Assembly: GCF_027563315.1 (NCBI RefSeq)
Contig: NZ_JAMKBJ010000007.1
Coordinates: forward strand, 1-64,000
Direction: 5' to 3'
Length of the DNA stretch: 64,000 bases
Source of the DNA: Paenisporosarcina quisquiliarum
GTDB lineage: Bacteria; Bacillota; Bacilli; Bacillales_A; Planococcaceae
Made by a program: the position numbers and the translations under genes
In this document: positions 34,366 through 43,416 of the stretch, in pieces
Layout of the letters: each line of letters opens with the position of its first letter
How positions within the stretch are numbered: the stretch's first letter is position 1
The notes under the pieces: model-generated
What the model was told of the DNA's origin: nothing
The model's input: only the letters and a program-made list of their open reading frames with translations
Database searches by the model: none

Positions 34366-35127
34366 TTATATACATTCCACTAAAGTTTCAAAAGTACCTG
34401 TTGGTCGTACTGATTTCAGCAACGCTTCTTCTGTAGAAGTCACGCCAGTATTAACATGAATGGTATCAATTCCAAAATTTATTCCTGCCATAATATCGGT
34501 ATCATAATTGTCTCCAATCATCACCATGTCTTCTTTTTCATATTGATGTTCAAGCCGGATCATTTCAAGCATATGCCCCTGTGGCTTTCCAATAAATATT
34601 GGCTCAATCCCTGTGGAATTTTGAATGAGTGCAGTAAACGCTCCATTTCCGGGCATCAAGCCTCTTTCATTAGGAAAAGCGCGGTCGCTATTCGTTGAAA
34701 TAAACGTTGCACCTTGCCTGATATCCAAACATGCCTGTGCCAGTTTTTCATATGTAATTTCTCGGTCAATTCCCATCACAAAAACTTCTTTTGAAGAAGA
34801 AACAATGTTTACGCCATTTTCAAGCAGTGCATCGTGAAGACCTCTTTCCCCGATCATAGACACGTCTTTGCCAGGGTAATGATAAGCAATGTACTTCGCA
34901 GCTGCCATAGCAGAAGTCATAATATGACTGCGCTTTGCTTCTATCCCAAAGCCCGAAAGCTTTGAAAGCACCTGGTCAGGTGTTTGTGATGCATTATTGG
35001 TCACAAAAAAAGGTTCTTTTCCTTGTTGTTGCAAGTGGTGAACAAATTGTACTGTCTCGTTAATCGGCTCTTTTCCACGATAGACAGTTCCATCCAGGTC
35101 GATGCAATAACATTTATATGTTTTCAT
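34366..35127 (-). CDS. yutF: HAD-IIA sugar-phosphatase-like hydrolase YutF
   Basis: This 253-residue NagD-type HAD phosphatase has motif I DLDGTVYRG (nucleophile D11), motif II FVTNNAS, and C-terminal GDNYDTDIMAGINFG carrying the Mg ligands. Its family dephosphorylates small phosphomonoesters in the cytoplasm; the natural substrate is unknown. ATG 35127 overlaps the yutE stop by four bases, so the two are coupled. Confidence 0.9.
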   Translation of the reverse strand: MKTYKCYCIDLDGTVYRGKEPINETVQFVHHLQQQGKEPFFVTNNASQTPDQVLSKLSGFGIEAKRSHIMTSAMAAAKYIAYHYPGKDVSMIGERGLHDALLENGVNIVSSSKEVFVMGIDREITYEKLAQACLDIRQGATFISTNSDRAFPNERGLMPGNGAFTALIQNSTGIEPIFIGKPQGHMLEMIRLEHQYEKEDMVMIGDNYDTDIMAGINFGIDTIHVNTGVTSTEEALLKSVRPTGTFETLVECI

Positions 35128-35576
35128 GCTTGATCCTCAGGCAAAAATGCTGAAACTGGCCCAAGTTCATGTGTTAAATAATGCTCAATGCTCAAAGGAA
35201 ATTGTCTTAACGCCTGGAAATTTGTTTGCAAAATGGTTTGTACTTTCCCGTGGTCAACTTTCATAAAATCTCTCACTAACATTTTACGAAGTTCAATCAC
35301 TTCTTTCAGTGGCGCGTCCATCTCAACAGATATAACTTTTTCGTCAGTCAATATGTCAATAATGTCTTCATAGCTACCAGGGTCTCTCATGATGAATCCG
35401 TCTATCATTGAGTTCCCTACGTCAATCATGGACTCAATGATATTTTGAGCTATTCGTTCCAACGCCAGTTTTTCGAATTCATTCCCATTTGAATTTGCAG
35501 ATGTCTCTAGCATTTCTAAAAGTGATGTCATATACGTTAATGTCATATTAATTTTTTTGCGGTCTACGAAATACAT
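35124..35576 (-). CDS. yutE: DUF86/HepT-like protein YutE
   Basis: This 150-residue all-helical protein matches the YutE/DUF86 family, related to HepT toxins of MntA-HepT modules. There is no nucleotidyltransferase (MntA-like) gene beside it, and the RxxxxHxY RNase motif is not evident: the corresponding stretch reads LVRDFMKVDHGKV. It is therefore probably a housekeeping solo member rather than a toxin. GAGGAAACCTT precedes ATG 35576. It is co-transcribed with yutF. Confidence 0.75.
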   Translation of the reverse strand: MYFVDRKKINMTLTYMTSLLEMLETSANSNGNEFEKLALERIAQNIIESMIDVGNSMIDGFIMRDPGSYEDIIDILTDEKVISVEMDAPLKEVIELRKMLVRDFMKVDHGKVQTILQTNFQALRQFPLSIEHYLTHELGPVSAFLPEDQA

Positions 35577-35664
35577 AAGGTTTCCTCACTTTATATGTTC
35601 TTGGTTGATTGTCTTTTCCATCCTATAGTACCATAATTGCTAGGAGTGGAAGGAGAACTGCTAT

Positions 35665-35931
35665 ATGGAACGTTTTTTCTTATATGATGATGTAGAAGAT
35701 ACAAAAACACGCTTTGTCAGCTTTACCGGAGAATCCCAAAGATATGACTTGGCGATCTTACAAAGTAGCCGTTTTTTCGGAAAAGTACTTGTAATGGATA
35801 TTCAATATAATCGTTTTGCTATATTGGGTTCTGATGATTTAGAAGAAGAAGGTTATTTGGAACATGTTTATAACCGGAGTGAAGAAGAAGCAGCAGAACT
35901 ACGGGATTATTTACAGGAATTATTGGGATAA
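35665..35931 (+). CDS. DUF3055 family protein
   Basis: This 88-residue acidic protein begins ERFFLYDDVEDTKTRFVSF and contains YNRFAILGSDDLEEEGYLEH, as in DUF3055 proteins of Bacillales. Function is unknown. GGAAGGAG lies before ATG 35665. It is divergent from yutE and convergent with yutD. Confidence 0.8.
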   Translation: MERFFLYDDVEDTKTRFVSFTGESQRYDLAILQSSRFFGKVLVMDIQYNRFAILGSDDLEEEGYLEHVYNRSEEEAAELRDYLQELLG

Positions 35932-35944
35932 GGAAAAACCTCGA

Positions 35945-36313
35945 TTAGGATGATTGAACATCCGAATCGAGGTTTTCTTCTTGTGGTATTTCTTCTTTCA
36001 CAACTTCTTCTATTGCAGCTGGAACTGCCACCGGTTTTGCTGGTCCGGTTTTTTTCAAAATAAAGTAGGCACAGCCGAAATTACAGTATTCATACAAGTA
36101 GTCTTGCAATGTACTGACTTTCGTATCGTAAGTTGCTTTTTGATTTTTATCATCAAAGAAACCTTTCAGGCGAAGTTGTCCATAGCCCCAGTCACCTAAA
36201 ATGTAATCATATTTATTTAAAATCTCACTATAACGATCTTGAAAAGCCTCTTCTTTAAATGCTTCTCGATAATCTATCAGAATCTCATAGTCCCATCGAT
36301 CGATTGTAATCAT
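35945..36313 (-). CDS. yutD: YutD family protein (DUF1027)
   Basis: This 122-residue protein has the YutD core YEILIDYREAFKEEAFQDRY, DYILGDWGYGQLRLKGFF and YCNFGCAYFILKK, then an acidic, low-complexity tail. Function is unknown. It lies directly after lipA, with a TGATG overlap if the upstream ATG 36328 is used. I prefer ATG 36313, spaced nine bases from TGGAG. Confidence 0.8.
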   Translation of the reverse strand: MITIDRWDYEILIDYREAFKEEAFQDRYSEILNKYDYILGDWGYGQLRLKGFFDDKNQKATYDTKVSTLQDYLYEYCNFGCAYFILKKTGPAKPVAVPAAIEEVVKEEIPQEENLDSDVQSS

Positions 36314-36327
36314 CAATTCACGCTCCA

Positions 36328-37251
36328 TCAACTTGTTGTGAGAGCTAATTGCTCGTCACCAAGACGCTGTTTTTCTTTTGCTGCTGCATTTACCTGTTCA
36401 TCTGCATGGTAACTACTGCGAACCAATGGTCCCGCTTCACAGTGTGAAAATCCTTTGGACATGGCAATTTTACGTAGTTCCCCGAATTCAAGTGGTGAAT
36501 AATATTTTTGAACTGCAAGATGCTTTTTAGATGGCTGTAGATACTGGCCAATGGTCATAATATCCACATTGTTAGCACGCAAATCATCCATTACTTCAAT
36601 AATCTCTTCTTTTGTTTCCCCTAGTCCGAGCATTAAAGATGATTTAGTTGGAATATCAGGTTGCATTTCTTTTGAACGACGTAAAAACTCCAAAGAACGA
36701 TCGTATTTTGCACGTGCACGAACTCTCGGTGTTAAACGACGAACTGTTTCTATATTATGGTTTAAAATATCTGGTTTTGCATCCATCAGCATTTTCAGGT
36801 TTTCTTCAATACCACCCATGTCTGACGGTAAAACTTCAATTGTAGTGAATGGATTTTTGCGACGAATTGCACGCACAGTTTCTGCAAATACAGCAGCACC
36901 GCCATCTTTTAAATCGTCACGCGCTACTGCAGTTACCACGACATGTTTTAAATTCATCATGACAACTGAATCTGCTACTCGTTCCGGCTCCGCTAAATCA
37001 AGTTCATTTGGTAAGCCTGTTTTGACTGCACAGAAACGACATGCACGTGTACAAATTGCACCTAAAATCATAAATGTGGCTGTACGTCTAGTTCCCCAGC
37101 ATTCGTGAATATTTGGGCATTTTGCTTCTTCACATACAGTATGTAAATTGTTTTCACGCATCATTTTTTTAAGACCTTTATAATTGTCATTCGTGTTTAA
37201 TTTAATCTTCAACCAGGCAGGTTTTCGGATATGTGTTTCTTTTGTCGTCAT
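36328..37251 (-). CDS. lipA: Lipoyl synthase
   Basis: This 307-residue radical SAM enzyme inserts two sulfurs into octanoyl groups on lipoyl domains such as the GcvH encoded at 58970. The auxiliary cluster cysteines are in [12 protein letters not shown] and the radical SAM cysteines in CTRACRFC. The C-terminal RSSYHA serine motif is also present. I use ATG 37251 ([15 protein letters not shown]). ATG 37266 upstream is possible but has a poorer site. A promoter TTGACA-17-TACATA (37278-37306) precedes it. Confidence 0.95.
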   Translation of the reverse strand: MTTKETHIRKPAWLKIKLNTNDNYKGLKKMMRENNLHTVCEEAKCPNIHECWGTRRTATFMILGAICTRACRFCAVKTGLPNELDLAEPERVADSVVMMNLKHVVVTAVARDDLKDGGAAVFAETVRAIRRKNPFTTIEVLPSDMGGIEENLKMLMDAKPDILNHNIETVRRLTPRVRARAKYDRSLEFLRRSKEMQPDIPTKSSLMLGLGETKEEIIEVMDDLRANNVDIMTIGQYLQPSKKHLAVQKYYSPLEFGELRKIAMSKGFSHCEAGPLVRSSYHADEQVNAAAKEKQRLGDEQLALTTS

Positions 37252-37277
37252 GATTTTTAACCCCATTCTTTTCAGAC

Positions 37278-37306
37278 TATGTAGGTAAGTTACTCACTGT
37301 TGTCAA
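37278..37306 (-). promoter_or_regulatory. Promoter of lipA
   Basis: TTGACA at 37301-37306 and TACATA at 37278-37283 on the minus strand are 17 bp apart, about 30 bp before ATG 37251. Confidence 0.6.
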
Positions 37307-37350
37307 TGTACCATATTCCAACACGTCCCACAACCATACACCGGCATCAA

Positions 37351-37380
37351 AAAATAAAGCGCCTCTGTGTAAGAGGCGCT
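37351..37380 (-). terminator. Terminator of the metPS-like operon
   Basis: The perfect 8-bp GC-rich stem AGCGCCTC/GAGGCGCT (37358-37380, seven-base loop) is followed on the minus strand by TTATTTTTT. Confidence 0.88.
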
Positions 37381-37385
37381 CTTTC

Positions 37386-37493
37386 TTATGCTTTTTGTTT
37401 TGCTTTAGATACAGCATACATAATACTTGCTGCCAGGCCGCCCCAAATGATGACGACTCCAACAATCATCATGATAATTGCACTAACTGTCAT
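37386..37493 (-). CDS. metS: MetS-type small subunit of an NSS transporter
   Basis: This 35-residue protein has one membrane helix (AIIMMIVGVVIIWGGLAASI) and a basic tail KAKQKA. It matches the methionine/alanine import NSS small subunits that are required by their large subunit. AAGGGGGACTT precedes ATG 37493, and its start lies 12 bp after the large-subunit stop. Confidence 0.85.
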   Translation of the reverse strand: MTVSAIIMMIVGVVIIWGGLAASIMYAVSKAKQKA

Positions 37494-37505
37494 GTGAAGT
37501 CCCCC

Positions 37506-39053
37506 TTATTCGCCATCTGCATGTTGATATGCATCAACATCCGTATTTTTGTTCCATTTTAGCGCTGAGAAGATGAAGCCTAAAATGATGACACCTGCAG
37601 CTACAAACCAACCACAATATAAAATGAAGCTGTCTTTATAGCCTTCATAGTTCCCAATGATGTTTCCATCGCCATCTGTATGTTGTTTCAATAGGTTCAG
37701 TTTCAGTAAACCGAACATCATGTAACCAAGAACTAATGGAGTGACGAATTTCAAACAGATCTGCCACCATGCTCCCAATCGGATATCCGAAACTGCGTTT
37801 GCATGTTCTTCGAATAGTGGAAGCTTTTTGAAGAACCAAGCAATCGCGATCACTTCGATTAAACCGATTGCCGCAATACCGAATTGGTTGATGAAATAGT
37901 CTGCAACATCAAGGAAGTATAAACCGCCATTTGTAGCAAATAAGAATGAAATAACTGCTGCTAACCCAACACCGAAAGCAACCGCTTTATTGCGTGAAAT
38001 TCCAAACTTCTCTGAAAAACCGGCAACATACGTTTCACAAATGGAGATAAGTGATGTCAAACCAGCCAATACGAGTGAAAGGAAGAATAATACGCCGAAC
38101 AGACCATTCATTCCAGGGAATTCACTGATGATTTGTGGGAATACAACAAATGCCAGACCCACACCAGCAGAAGCAACGTCACTTACTGCCACACCTTGTT
38201 GCGCAGCCATAAATCCAAGTGCTGCGAAAACCCCGATACCTGCTAGTAACTCGAATGCAGAGTTGGCAAATCCAGTGATAAACGCATTGTTCGTAATATC
38301 GGATTTCTTTGGAAGATAACTAGAATACGTAATCATGATTGCAAATGCAATGGATAAACTGAAGAAAATATGACCGTAAGCAGCAACCCATACTTTTGGA
38401 TTACTTAACTGAGAAAAGTTCGGTTCGAAGAATGCTGTTAAGCCTAATCCTGCACCGTCCAATGTCACAGCACGAATAACTACTAATAAGAAAATAACGA
38501 CAAGCGTCGGAATGAAAATTTTGTTTGCGAGTTCAATACCCTTTTTAACTCCAGCGAATAAAATAATAAATGCAATAACCCAAACAAGTAATAATGGCAA
38601 AGCTACACCAGGAACCAATCCGCCAGCTTCACCTGGTGTATCACCAAGTTTCAACACTGTACCAAATAAGAATCCTGCCGTGTCATCTCCCCATGCTTGA
38701 TTGATCGAGTACACTGTGTACTTCATCGCCCAGGCTATGATGACCGCATAGTATGTTGAAATGACAAAAGAAACAAAAATTGCCCACCATCCAAGCCATT
38801 CTGCTTTTTTCCCACCTAAACGGAAGAAAGATAACGGAGCAGAACCACGATATTTATGGCCCATAGTGAATTCTAAAATCAGAATAGGAATACCAGCTGT
38901 TAAAAGTGCGAATAAGTACGGGATAAAGAAAGCTCCACCACCATTTTCATACGCTACGTACGGGAAACGCCAAATGTTTCCGAGACCTACCGCGGAACCG
39001 ACTGCAGCCAAAATAAAGCCCGCTCGTGTTCCCCATTGAGAACGTTGTTCCAT
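37506..39053 (-). CDS. metP: MetP-type sodium-dependent NSS transporter, large subunit
   Basis: This 515-residue NSS family symporter has the helix-1 signature GFILAAVGSAVGLGNIWRFPY and about twelve membrane helices. The adjacent small subunit places it with MetPS-type methionine/alanine importers, although the substrate is inferred. AAGGGGGAATTAAC precedes ATG 39053. A promoter TTTACA-16-TATACT lies at 39145-39172. It differs from the 446-residue NSS protein at 14524, which has no small partner. Confidence 0.88.
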   Translation of the reverse strand: MEQRSQWGTRAGFILAAVGSAVGLGNIWRFPYVAYENGGGAFFIPYLFALLTAGIPILILEFTMGHKYRGSAPLSFFRLGGKKAEWLGWWAIFVSFVISTYYAVIIAWAMKYTVYSINQAWGDDTAGFLFGTVLKLGDTPGEAGGLVPGVALPLLLVWVIAFIILFAGVKKGIELANKIFIPTLVVIFLLVVIRAVTLDGAGLGLTAFFEPNFSQLSNPKVWVAAYGHIFFSLSIAFAIMITYSSYLPKKSDITNNAFITGFANSAFELLAGIGVFAALGFMAAQQGVAVSDVASAGVGLAFVVFPQIISEFPGMNGLFGVLFFLSLVLAGLTSLISICETYVAGFSEKFGISRNKAVAFGVGLAAVISFLFATNGGLYFLDVADYFINQFGIAAIGLIEVIAIAWFFKKLPLFEEHANAVSDIRLGAWWQICLKFVTPLVLGYMMFGLLKLNLLKQHTDGDGNIIGNYEGYKDSFILYCGWFVAAGVIILGFIFSALKWNKNTDVDAYQHADGE

Positions 39054-39144
39054 GTTAATTCCCCCTTTTTATTTCGCTCTCCAAATTACTATTGTAATAT
39101 TAGGAAGCTTGTTTATTTTCAGATTATTTACTAATCTTAAAAAC

Positions 39145-39172
39145 AGTATACTATAGGGAATTGACTTGTAAA
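39145..39172 (-). promoter_or_regulatory. Promoter of the metPS-like operon
   Basis: TTTACA at 39167-39172 and TATACT at 39145-39150 on the minus strand are 16 bp apart. Confidence 0.6.
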
Positions 39173-39204
39173 GCTGTTTTTTCAAAAAAAATAATTATTA
39201 CTTA

Positions 39205-39240
39205 TAAAAAGAACAGCAAGGGTATAAACCCTTGCTGTTC
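39205..39240 (-). terminator. Terminator of the NhaC-family gene
   Basis: A perfect 12-bp stem (39211-39222 with 39229-39240, six-base loop) is followed on the minus strand by TTTTTAT. Confidence 0.88.
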
Positions 39241-39251
39241 AAAGTATCTAT

Positions 39252-40823
39252 CTATTTAACTGTTACTTCTTCAACTTTTTTAGTTTTCTTAGCCAGGAAG
39301 AAAAATAGTATAGCAAGGATAGCAATTACGAGACCAAAAGATAACCATACAGACTCTGTTAATCCTAAAACTAAATAACCAATGGCTGCCACCGCTGCAC
39401 TAATTAATGCATACGGTAATTGAGTTGTTACATGATCAATATGATTACTTCCTGCCCCGGTAGAAGACAAGATAGTCGTATCTGAAATCGGTGAACAATG
39501 ATCCCCAAATACTGATCCTGCCAACACTGCTGCTAAAGCAGGCAATAACATGGTCGGTTCCGCATTGATCATAATCGTTCCTGCTATCGGCAATAAGATA
39601 CCGAACGATCCCCACGAAGTACCTGTTGCGAATGCCATACCTCCAGCTAGAATAAACAAAATTACTGGCAATAATCCTAGAGGAATGTTGGCGTCTGTTA
39701 CGACTTGAGCCAAGTATTCTCCAGTTTTAAGTTCACCAATGATGAAAGTTAAAGACCAAGCAAATACCAAAATTAATACAGCTGGTAACATTGATTGCAA
39801 GCCGCTCCAGATTCCTTTAAATAAAAATGCTGAGCTGGCTTTTTCATTTTTCCCAAACTGTTTCAGGTAAAGCAAAATTGAAACGACTGCACCAGCGCTT
39901 CCACCAATTAATAGTGATTTTGGTACATCTGTATTTTCGAAAATTGCCCATATATCCATAACACCTGCGTTTTGATATCCTGTCCAGACCATTGCACTGA
40001 TGGTTGCGACAACCAAAGTTACAATCGGAAGTACTAAATCACTTACTGTCCCGTGGTTGTGAACCGGGAAATCTTCTTTTAATTGGCCAGGAATTTCTTT
40101 CGCTGGGTCATACACTTCTCCTGTGTCAATTGCTCTTCGTTCATGTTTTTTCATTTCCAGTAAATCAAAATCTGTGATGGCTACAAAAAATACCATTGCA
40201 AGAGCTGCGACCACATAAAAATTCATTGGAGCCATCATGACAAAAGCAGACAATGGTGAATACGTAATGACTGATTGTGTTGCCAAAATTGTACCAATCA
40301 AGCCAATTAAGTAAGCACCCCAGCTGGATACGGGTGAAACTACACATACCGGTGCAGACGTTGAATCAATAAAGTATGCTAACTTTGCTCGTGAAATGCG
40401 GTGATGATCGGTAATTGGACGAGCAATCTGACCAACAGCCAAAGCATTGAAATAGTCATCGATAAAGATAATAATGCCTAAAAATGCTGTTAATAATTTC
40501 GCCCCACGACGTGTCTTAATGTGCTTAACTGCCCATTCCGCAAATGCTCGGCTTCCACCTGACAAGCTGACGAATGCCGTAATGATGCCCAGTAGAAATA
40601 GAAAAAGAATGATAAATACATTATACGTATTTAAACCGGCATCCCAAAATGTCCCTTTGAATGATTGCCACAATGTAGCTAATGATTGTACTGGAGCGAA
40701 TGAATGGATTAATAACGCTCCAAGAACGATTCCTACCCCTAGAGAGAGTAGTACGCGACGTGTAATGAGAACCATCACGATCGCAATAATTGGTGGTAAA
40801 ATTGAAAAAATAGTGCCTGACAT
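39252..40823 (-). CDS. NhaC-family transporter, probable lysine transporter
   Basis: This 523-residue NhaC-superfamily protein has about twelve membrane helices and the family motifs GIIIFIDDYFNALAVGQIARP, TSWGSFGILLPIAGT and FGDHCSPISDTTI. On sequence alone it would be called a Na+/H+ antiporter. However, a complete lysine riboswitch controls it, and comparative genomics has assigned lysine-riboswitch-linked NhaC members (called LysW) to lysine uptake. I therefore favour lysine transport. AAAGGAGGAGG precedes ATG 40823. Confidence 0.85.
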   Translation of the reverse strand: MSGTIFSILPPIIAIVMVLITRRVLLSLGVGIVLGALLIHSFAPVQSLATLWQSFKGTFWDAGLNTYNVFIILFLFLLGIITAFVSLSGGSRAFAEWAVKHIKTRRGAKLLTAFLGIIIFIDDYFNALAVGQIARPITDHHRISRAKLAYFIDSTSAPVCVVSPVSSWGAYLIGLIGTILATQSVITYSPLSAFVMMAPMNFYVVAALAMVFFVAITDFDLLEMKKHERRAIDTGEVYDPAKEIPGQLKEDFPVHNHGTVSDLVLPIVTLVVATISAMVWTGYQNAGVMDIWAIFENTDVPKSLLIGGSAGAVVSILLYLKQFGKNEKASSAFLFKGIWSGLQSMLPAVLILVFAWSLTFIIGELKTGEYLAQVVTDANIPLGLLPVILFILAGGMAFATGTSWGSFGILLPIAGTIMINAEPTMLLPALAAVLAGSVFGDHCSPISDTTILSSTGAGSNHIDHVTTQLPYALISAAVAAIGYLVLGLTESVWLSFGLVIAILAILFFFLAKKTKKVEEVTVK

Positions 40824-40876
40824 ACCTATGTTCCTCCTCCTTTATGGGGGTGGTCACAGAATACGAGTAAACATAC

Positions 40877-41152
40877 AAAAAAGGCTGGCATCTTTAACAC
40901 TCTGAACGAATGTTTTGGAAGCCAGCCTCTACAAGTTGCGAATAGACAAATTGATGTATCCTACCCACGATCTGTAGCTCACCATTTATAAGTATTTCAC
41001 TTATAAATGACAGTGTTATCCTTATTCAGAATAACCCCAATCAAATGCTGGTGGACCCAGTCATTTCATTTCGGCAAAGCTTCCTTTAGCATACGGTCTT
41101 CGTTGTCATCCTCGCGTATGTTACTCATAAGCCATGCGGCCTCTACCCATCG
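40877..41152 (-). promoter_or_regulatory. Lysine riboswitch (L box) with terminator
   Basis: On the minus strand the conserved L-box features appear in order: GGGTAGAGGCCGC, TATGAGTAAC, AAAGGAAGCTTTGCCGAA, TGACTGGGTCCACCAGCA and TCTGAATAAGGATAACACTG. The P1 stem pairs CGAT-GGTAG near 41152 with CTAC-N3-ATCG at 40968-40977. The expression platform ends in a hairpin (AGGCTGGC at 40928-40921 with GCCAGCCT at 40889-40882) followed by TTTTTT. Lysine binding should terminate transcription of the NhaC-family gene. Confidence 0.9.
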
Positions 41153-41169
41153 ATATTAATTTCCCTTTT

Positions 41170-41198
41170 AGACTAACAATATTCTGCTAGTTTTGCAA
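41170..41198 (-). promoter_or_regulatory. Promoter of the lysine-riboswitch transcript
   Basis: TTGCAA at 41193-41198 and TAGTCT at 41170-41175 on the minus strand are 17 bp apart, about 15 bp before the aptamer and directly after the yunB stop. Confidence 0.5.
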
Positions 41199-41200
41199 GC

Positions 41201-41995
41201 TTATTCTGGTGGTGTTGGTGAAGTTGGTACCTGCGGATTTTGTAACGGCACTTCAATTGAAGGTTGTGTACTGCCCTCACCTTTGGTATAAATTTGAGGT
41301 ACCTGACCTCGAATGATTCCCAGTGCAACGGGAATTTTCTGCTTGATTGTTGTGGTTTTAGTTGCAAGTGGCACAATAACTTGTACATTGACATTTATTA
41401 CAATGCTTACATCAACCATTGCGTTATTAATACCAAATTCAGTGATATCATATACCACGTCCGAATGTACATTTCCGATTACATGGAACCGAATTGGTAT
41501 TTTAGGTCCGAGGTTACCTATAAGCGGGATATTCGTTGCTTGACCAAGAGGGACATAAAATACGATTCCTCCGTTATCTTCCATTGCATGTGGGTCATAC
41601 TCTATGTCGTCTAAATAAGGTAAATTATCCAAATTCCCTTCTTCAGCCTGTTCTAAGTGTGTTTGTACTAACGTGTTCGTGTCAGCCTGGACTCGATTGA
41701 TAATCTCCGTGTTGAATTTCGTTGTTACCATATTTGGTTGATCAGTAGGGATTTCTTCAATAATATCATTTACATCCATTACATCGGCTGTGCGGGAGTT
41801 TATTGCTTTACTTACGACCAGTGAGGCGATTTTAGCGGATTGTACTTCTGCATATTGTAAGTAAATTGGCGTCAAGCGAACATTGACAAGATAAAACATT
41901 AAAGCAACAGAAATCACCACAATAACAAATAGTATCGGAACAATATTTTTACCCTTCCAAGAAATTGACCTTTTTGGTACTTTACGTAATCGCAC
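41201..41995 (-). CDS. yunB: Sporulation protein YunB
   Basis: This 264-residue protein has an N-terminal membrane helix (about 18-40) and an outside domain with the YunB pattern IYLQYAEVQSAKIASLVVSKA and GNVHSDVVYDITEFGINNA. In B. subtilis it is a sigma-E-controlled sporulation gene, so the organism is likely a spore former. The C-terminus is Pro/Thr-rich. It starts with GTG 41995 after TAGGAGG. That ribosome binding site lies in the 3' arm of a hairpin behind yunD. Confidence 0.87.
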   Translation of the reverse strand: MRLRKVPKRSISWKGKNIVPILFVIVVISVALMFYLVNVRLTPIYLQYAEVQSAKIASLVVSKAINSRTADVMDVNDIIEEIPTDQPNMVTTKFNTEIINRVQADTNTLVQTHLEQAEEGNLDNLPYLDDIEYDPHAMEDNGGIVFYVPLGQATNIPLIGNLGPKIPIRFHVIGNVHSDVVYDITEFGINNAMVDVSIVINVNVQVIVPLATKTTTIKQKIPVALGIIRGQVPQIYTKGEGSTQPSIEVPLQNPQVPTSPTPPE

Positions 41996-42000
41996 AAGAA

Positions 42001-42031
42001 AAGCCTCCTAGGTCATGTTACGACCAGGAAG
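42001..42031 (-). terminator. Imperfect hairpin covering the yunB ribosome binding site
   Basis: On the minus strand GGCTTCCTGGTC pairs imperfectly with GACCTAGGAGGCT, followed by TTTTC. It may end yunD transcripts and at the same time hide the AGGAGG of yunB in read-through RNA. Confidence 0.5.
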
Positions 42032-42033
42032 CC

Positions 42034-43404
42034 TCAATTATTCCTATTATTGTTGTTTTGACCATGTGCAATCAGAACATCCCGAATGAATTCCGGCATA
42101 TAGTAAATTTTGGGCAGTACTTTAAAAGCAGGAAAGAAATATCCAAAAGTGAACATATCAATAGTCGCCAAACGGACTCTATCTGTAGGGTTAATGTAAC
42201 GACCGTGCACAATCAAGTCTTCATCAACTACCTTAAAATGATGTGTGATCATTTTCCCCATCACTACACCACGAAAACCCAGTCCTTTAAGTTCAAGATT
42301 TGGCCAGCTTTCGTTTAACGATAACTTATATATATCTTTTAATTCTTCGCCTGTGAGTTCAATGACACATGGGTTAATTGGATGGGGCATCAATTGGTGA
42401 ATATCAAAACGAGATACTTCCCCTTTATGTAAATCTGTTAAAAACAAGCCTGCATTGAAAAGCGCGCATTCGGTGTTGCAAAATGCATTTAATGCGTCCC
42501 CAAAAAAAGACGACAAAGTGGAGTCCTTAAACCATTCTTTTTGAAGATGTTCTGACTGGGTAAATGCCGGAACAGATAAGAGATTTTTCCCCTTCTTGAC
42601 TAAATCATTTAGAAATTCTTCTTCATTTGGACTCTCTTTCAACTCATTTGTGTCATACAAAAGTGCATGTTTCTCTACAATTTCTTTCTTCTCTAAATCA
42701 AAGCTCAGCGTGACATGCCCAACGTAATAACCGAATTTACCGGCTGCAGCTAAAAGGGATTGATTGACCAGCTTTCCTTCATGCAAAATGTGGTGCGTAT
42801 GTGCTCCGAAAATCACATCTATTTCAGGAAACTGATCAGCCATCTCTTCATCTACCTGAATTCCCAAATGCGACATACAAATAATGATATCGGTTTCGTC
42901 TTTTAAATGATCAATATGTGCTTTCATAGCTCCAAATGCATCTGTCACTTGCCACCCAAGTTGTTTATAAATATGCGTGTACTCAGCTGTTAGGGCAGTT
43001 ACACCGATTTTTGTTCCTTGGATTGTTGTAAGAATGGTAGTAGGTAGTAACCAGTTTGGGACTTCTCCATTTTGATTGAGCAAGTTTCCTACTACAACCT
43101 GAAATTGTGCATCTTGATAAAGATTTTCCAATTCATTGTTAGCCAATGTAATACCTTCATTGTTACCAATGGTAGCCACGTCATAAAGAGCTTTGTTTAA
43201 TAATTCAACATTACCAGTTCCCAGTGTTCCTTCAGTAAAAACATGTGAGCGGTCAATATGATCTCCTATATCTAACGTGAAACTTGATTCGCCTTCTTCA
43301 AGATGCCATTTTTTTCGTGTGGTCACAAGTTCATGAATACGTGGCCAATGTTGAAAGTGACTATGCAAATCATTGGTATGATAAAAATGAATGGTTTCAA
43401 TCAT
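42034..43404 (-). CDS. yunD: YunD-like 5'-nucleotidase/metallophosphatase
   Basis: This 456-residue two-domain protein has an N-terminal calcineurin-like metallophosphatase (HTNDLHSHF, DIGDHIDRS, GNNEG in place of GNHE, FGAHTHH) and a C-terminal 5'-nucleotidase domain. It has no signal peptide, so it acts in the cytoplasm, unlike UshA-type enzymes. The asparagine-for-histidine change in the GNHE motif at about residue 80 is unusual for a fully active enzyme. The yunB-D-E-F order follows B. subtilis, without yunC. Confidence 0.85.
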   Translation of the reverse strand: MIETIHFYHTNDLHSHFQHWPRIHELVTTRKKWHLEEGESSFTLDIGDHIDRSHVFTEGTLGTGNVELLNKALYDVATIGNNEGITLANNELENLYQDAQFQVVVGNLLNQNGEVPNWLLPTTILTTIQGTKIGVTALTAEYTHIYKQLGWQVTDAFGAMKAHIDHLKDETDIIICMSHLGIQVDEEMADQFPEIDVIFGAHTHHILHEGKLVNQSLLAAAGKFGYYVGHVTLSFDLEKKEIVEKHALLYDTNELKESPNEEEFLNDLVKKGKNLLSVPAFTQSEHLQKEWFKDSTLSSFFGDALNAFCNTECALFNAGLFLTDLHKGEVSRFDIHQLMPHPINPCVIELTGEELKDIYKLSLNESWPNLELKGLGFRGVVMGKMITHHFKVVDEDLIVHGRYINPTDRVRLATIDMFTFGYFFPAFKVLPKIYYMPEFIRDVLIAHGQNNNNRNN

Positions 43405-43416
43405 TTGACCAACTCC

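Noticed and set aside
35124-35576. Toxin-antitoxin system with YutE as toxin
   Set aside because: The only coupled gene is a HAD phosphatase, no MntA-type partner is present, and the locus is conserved core in Bacillales.
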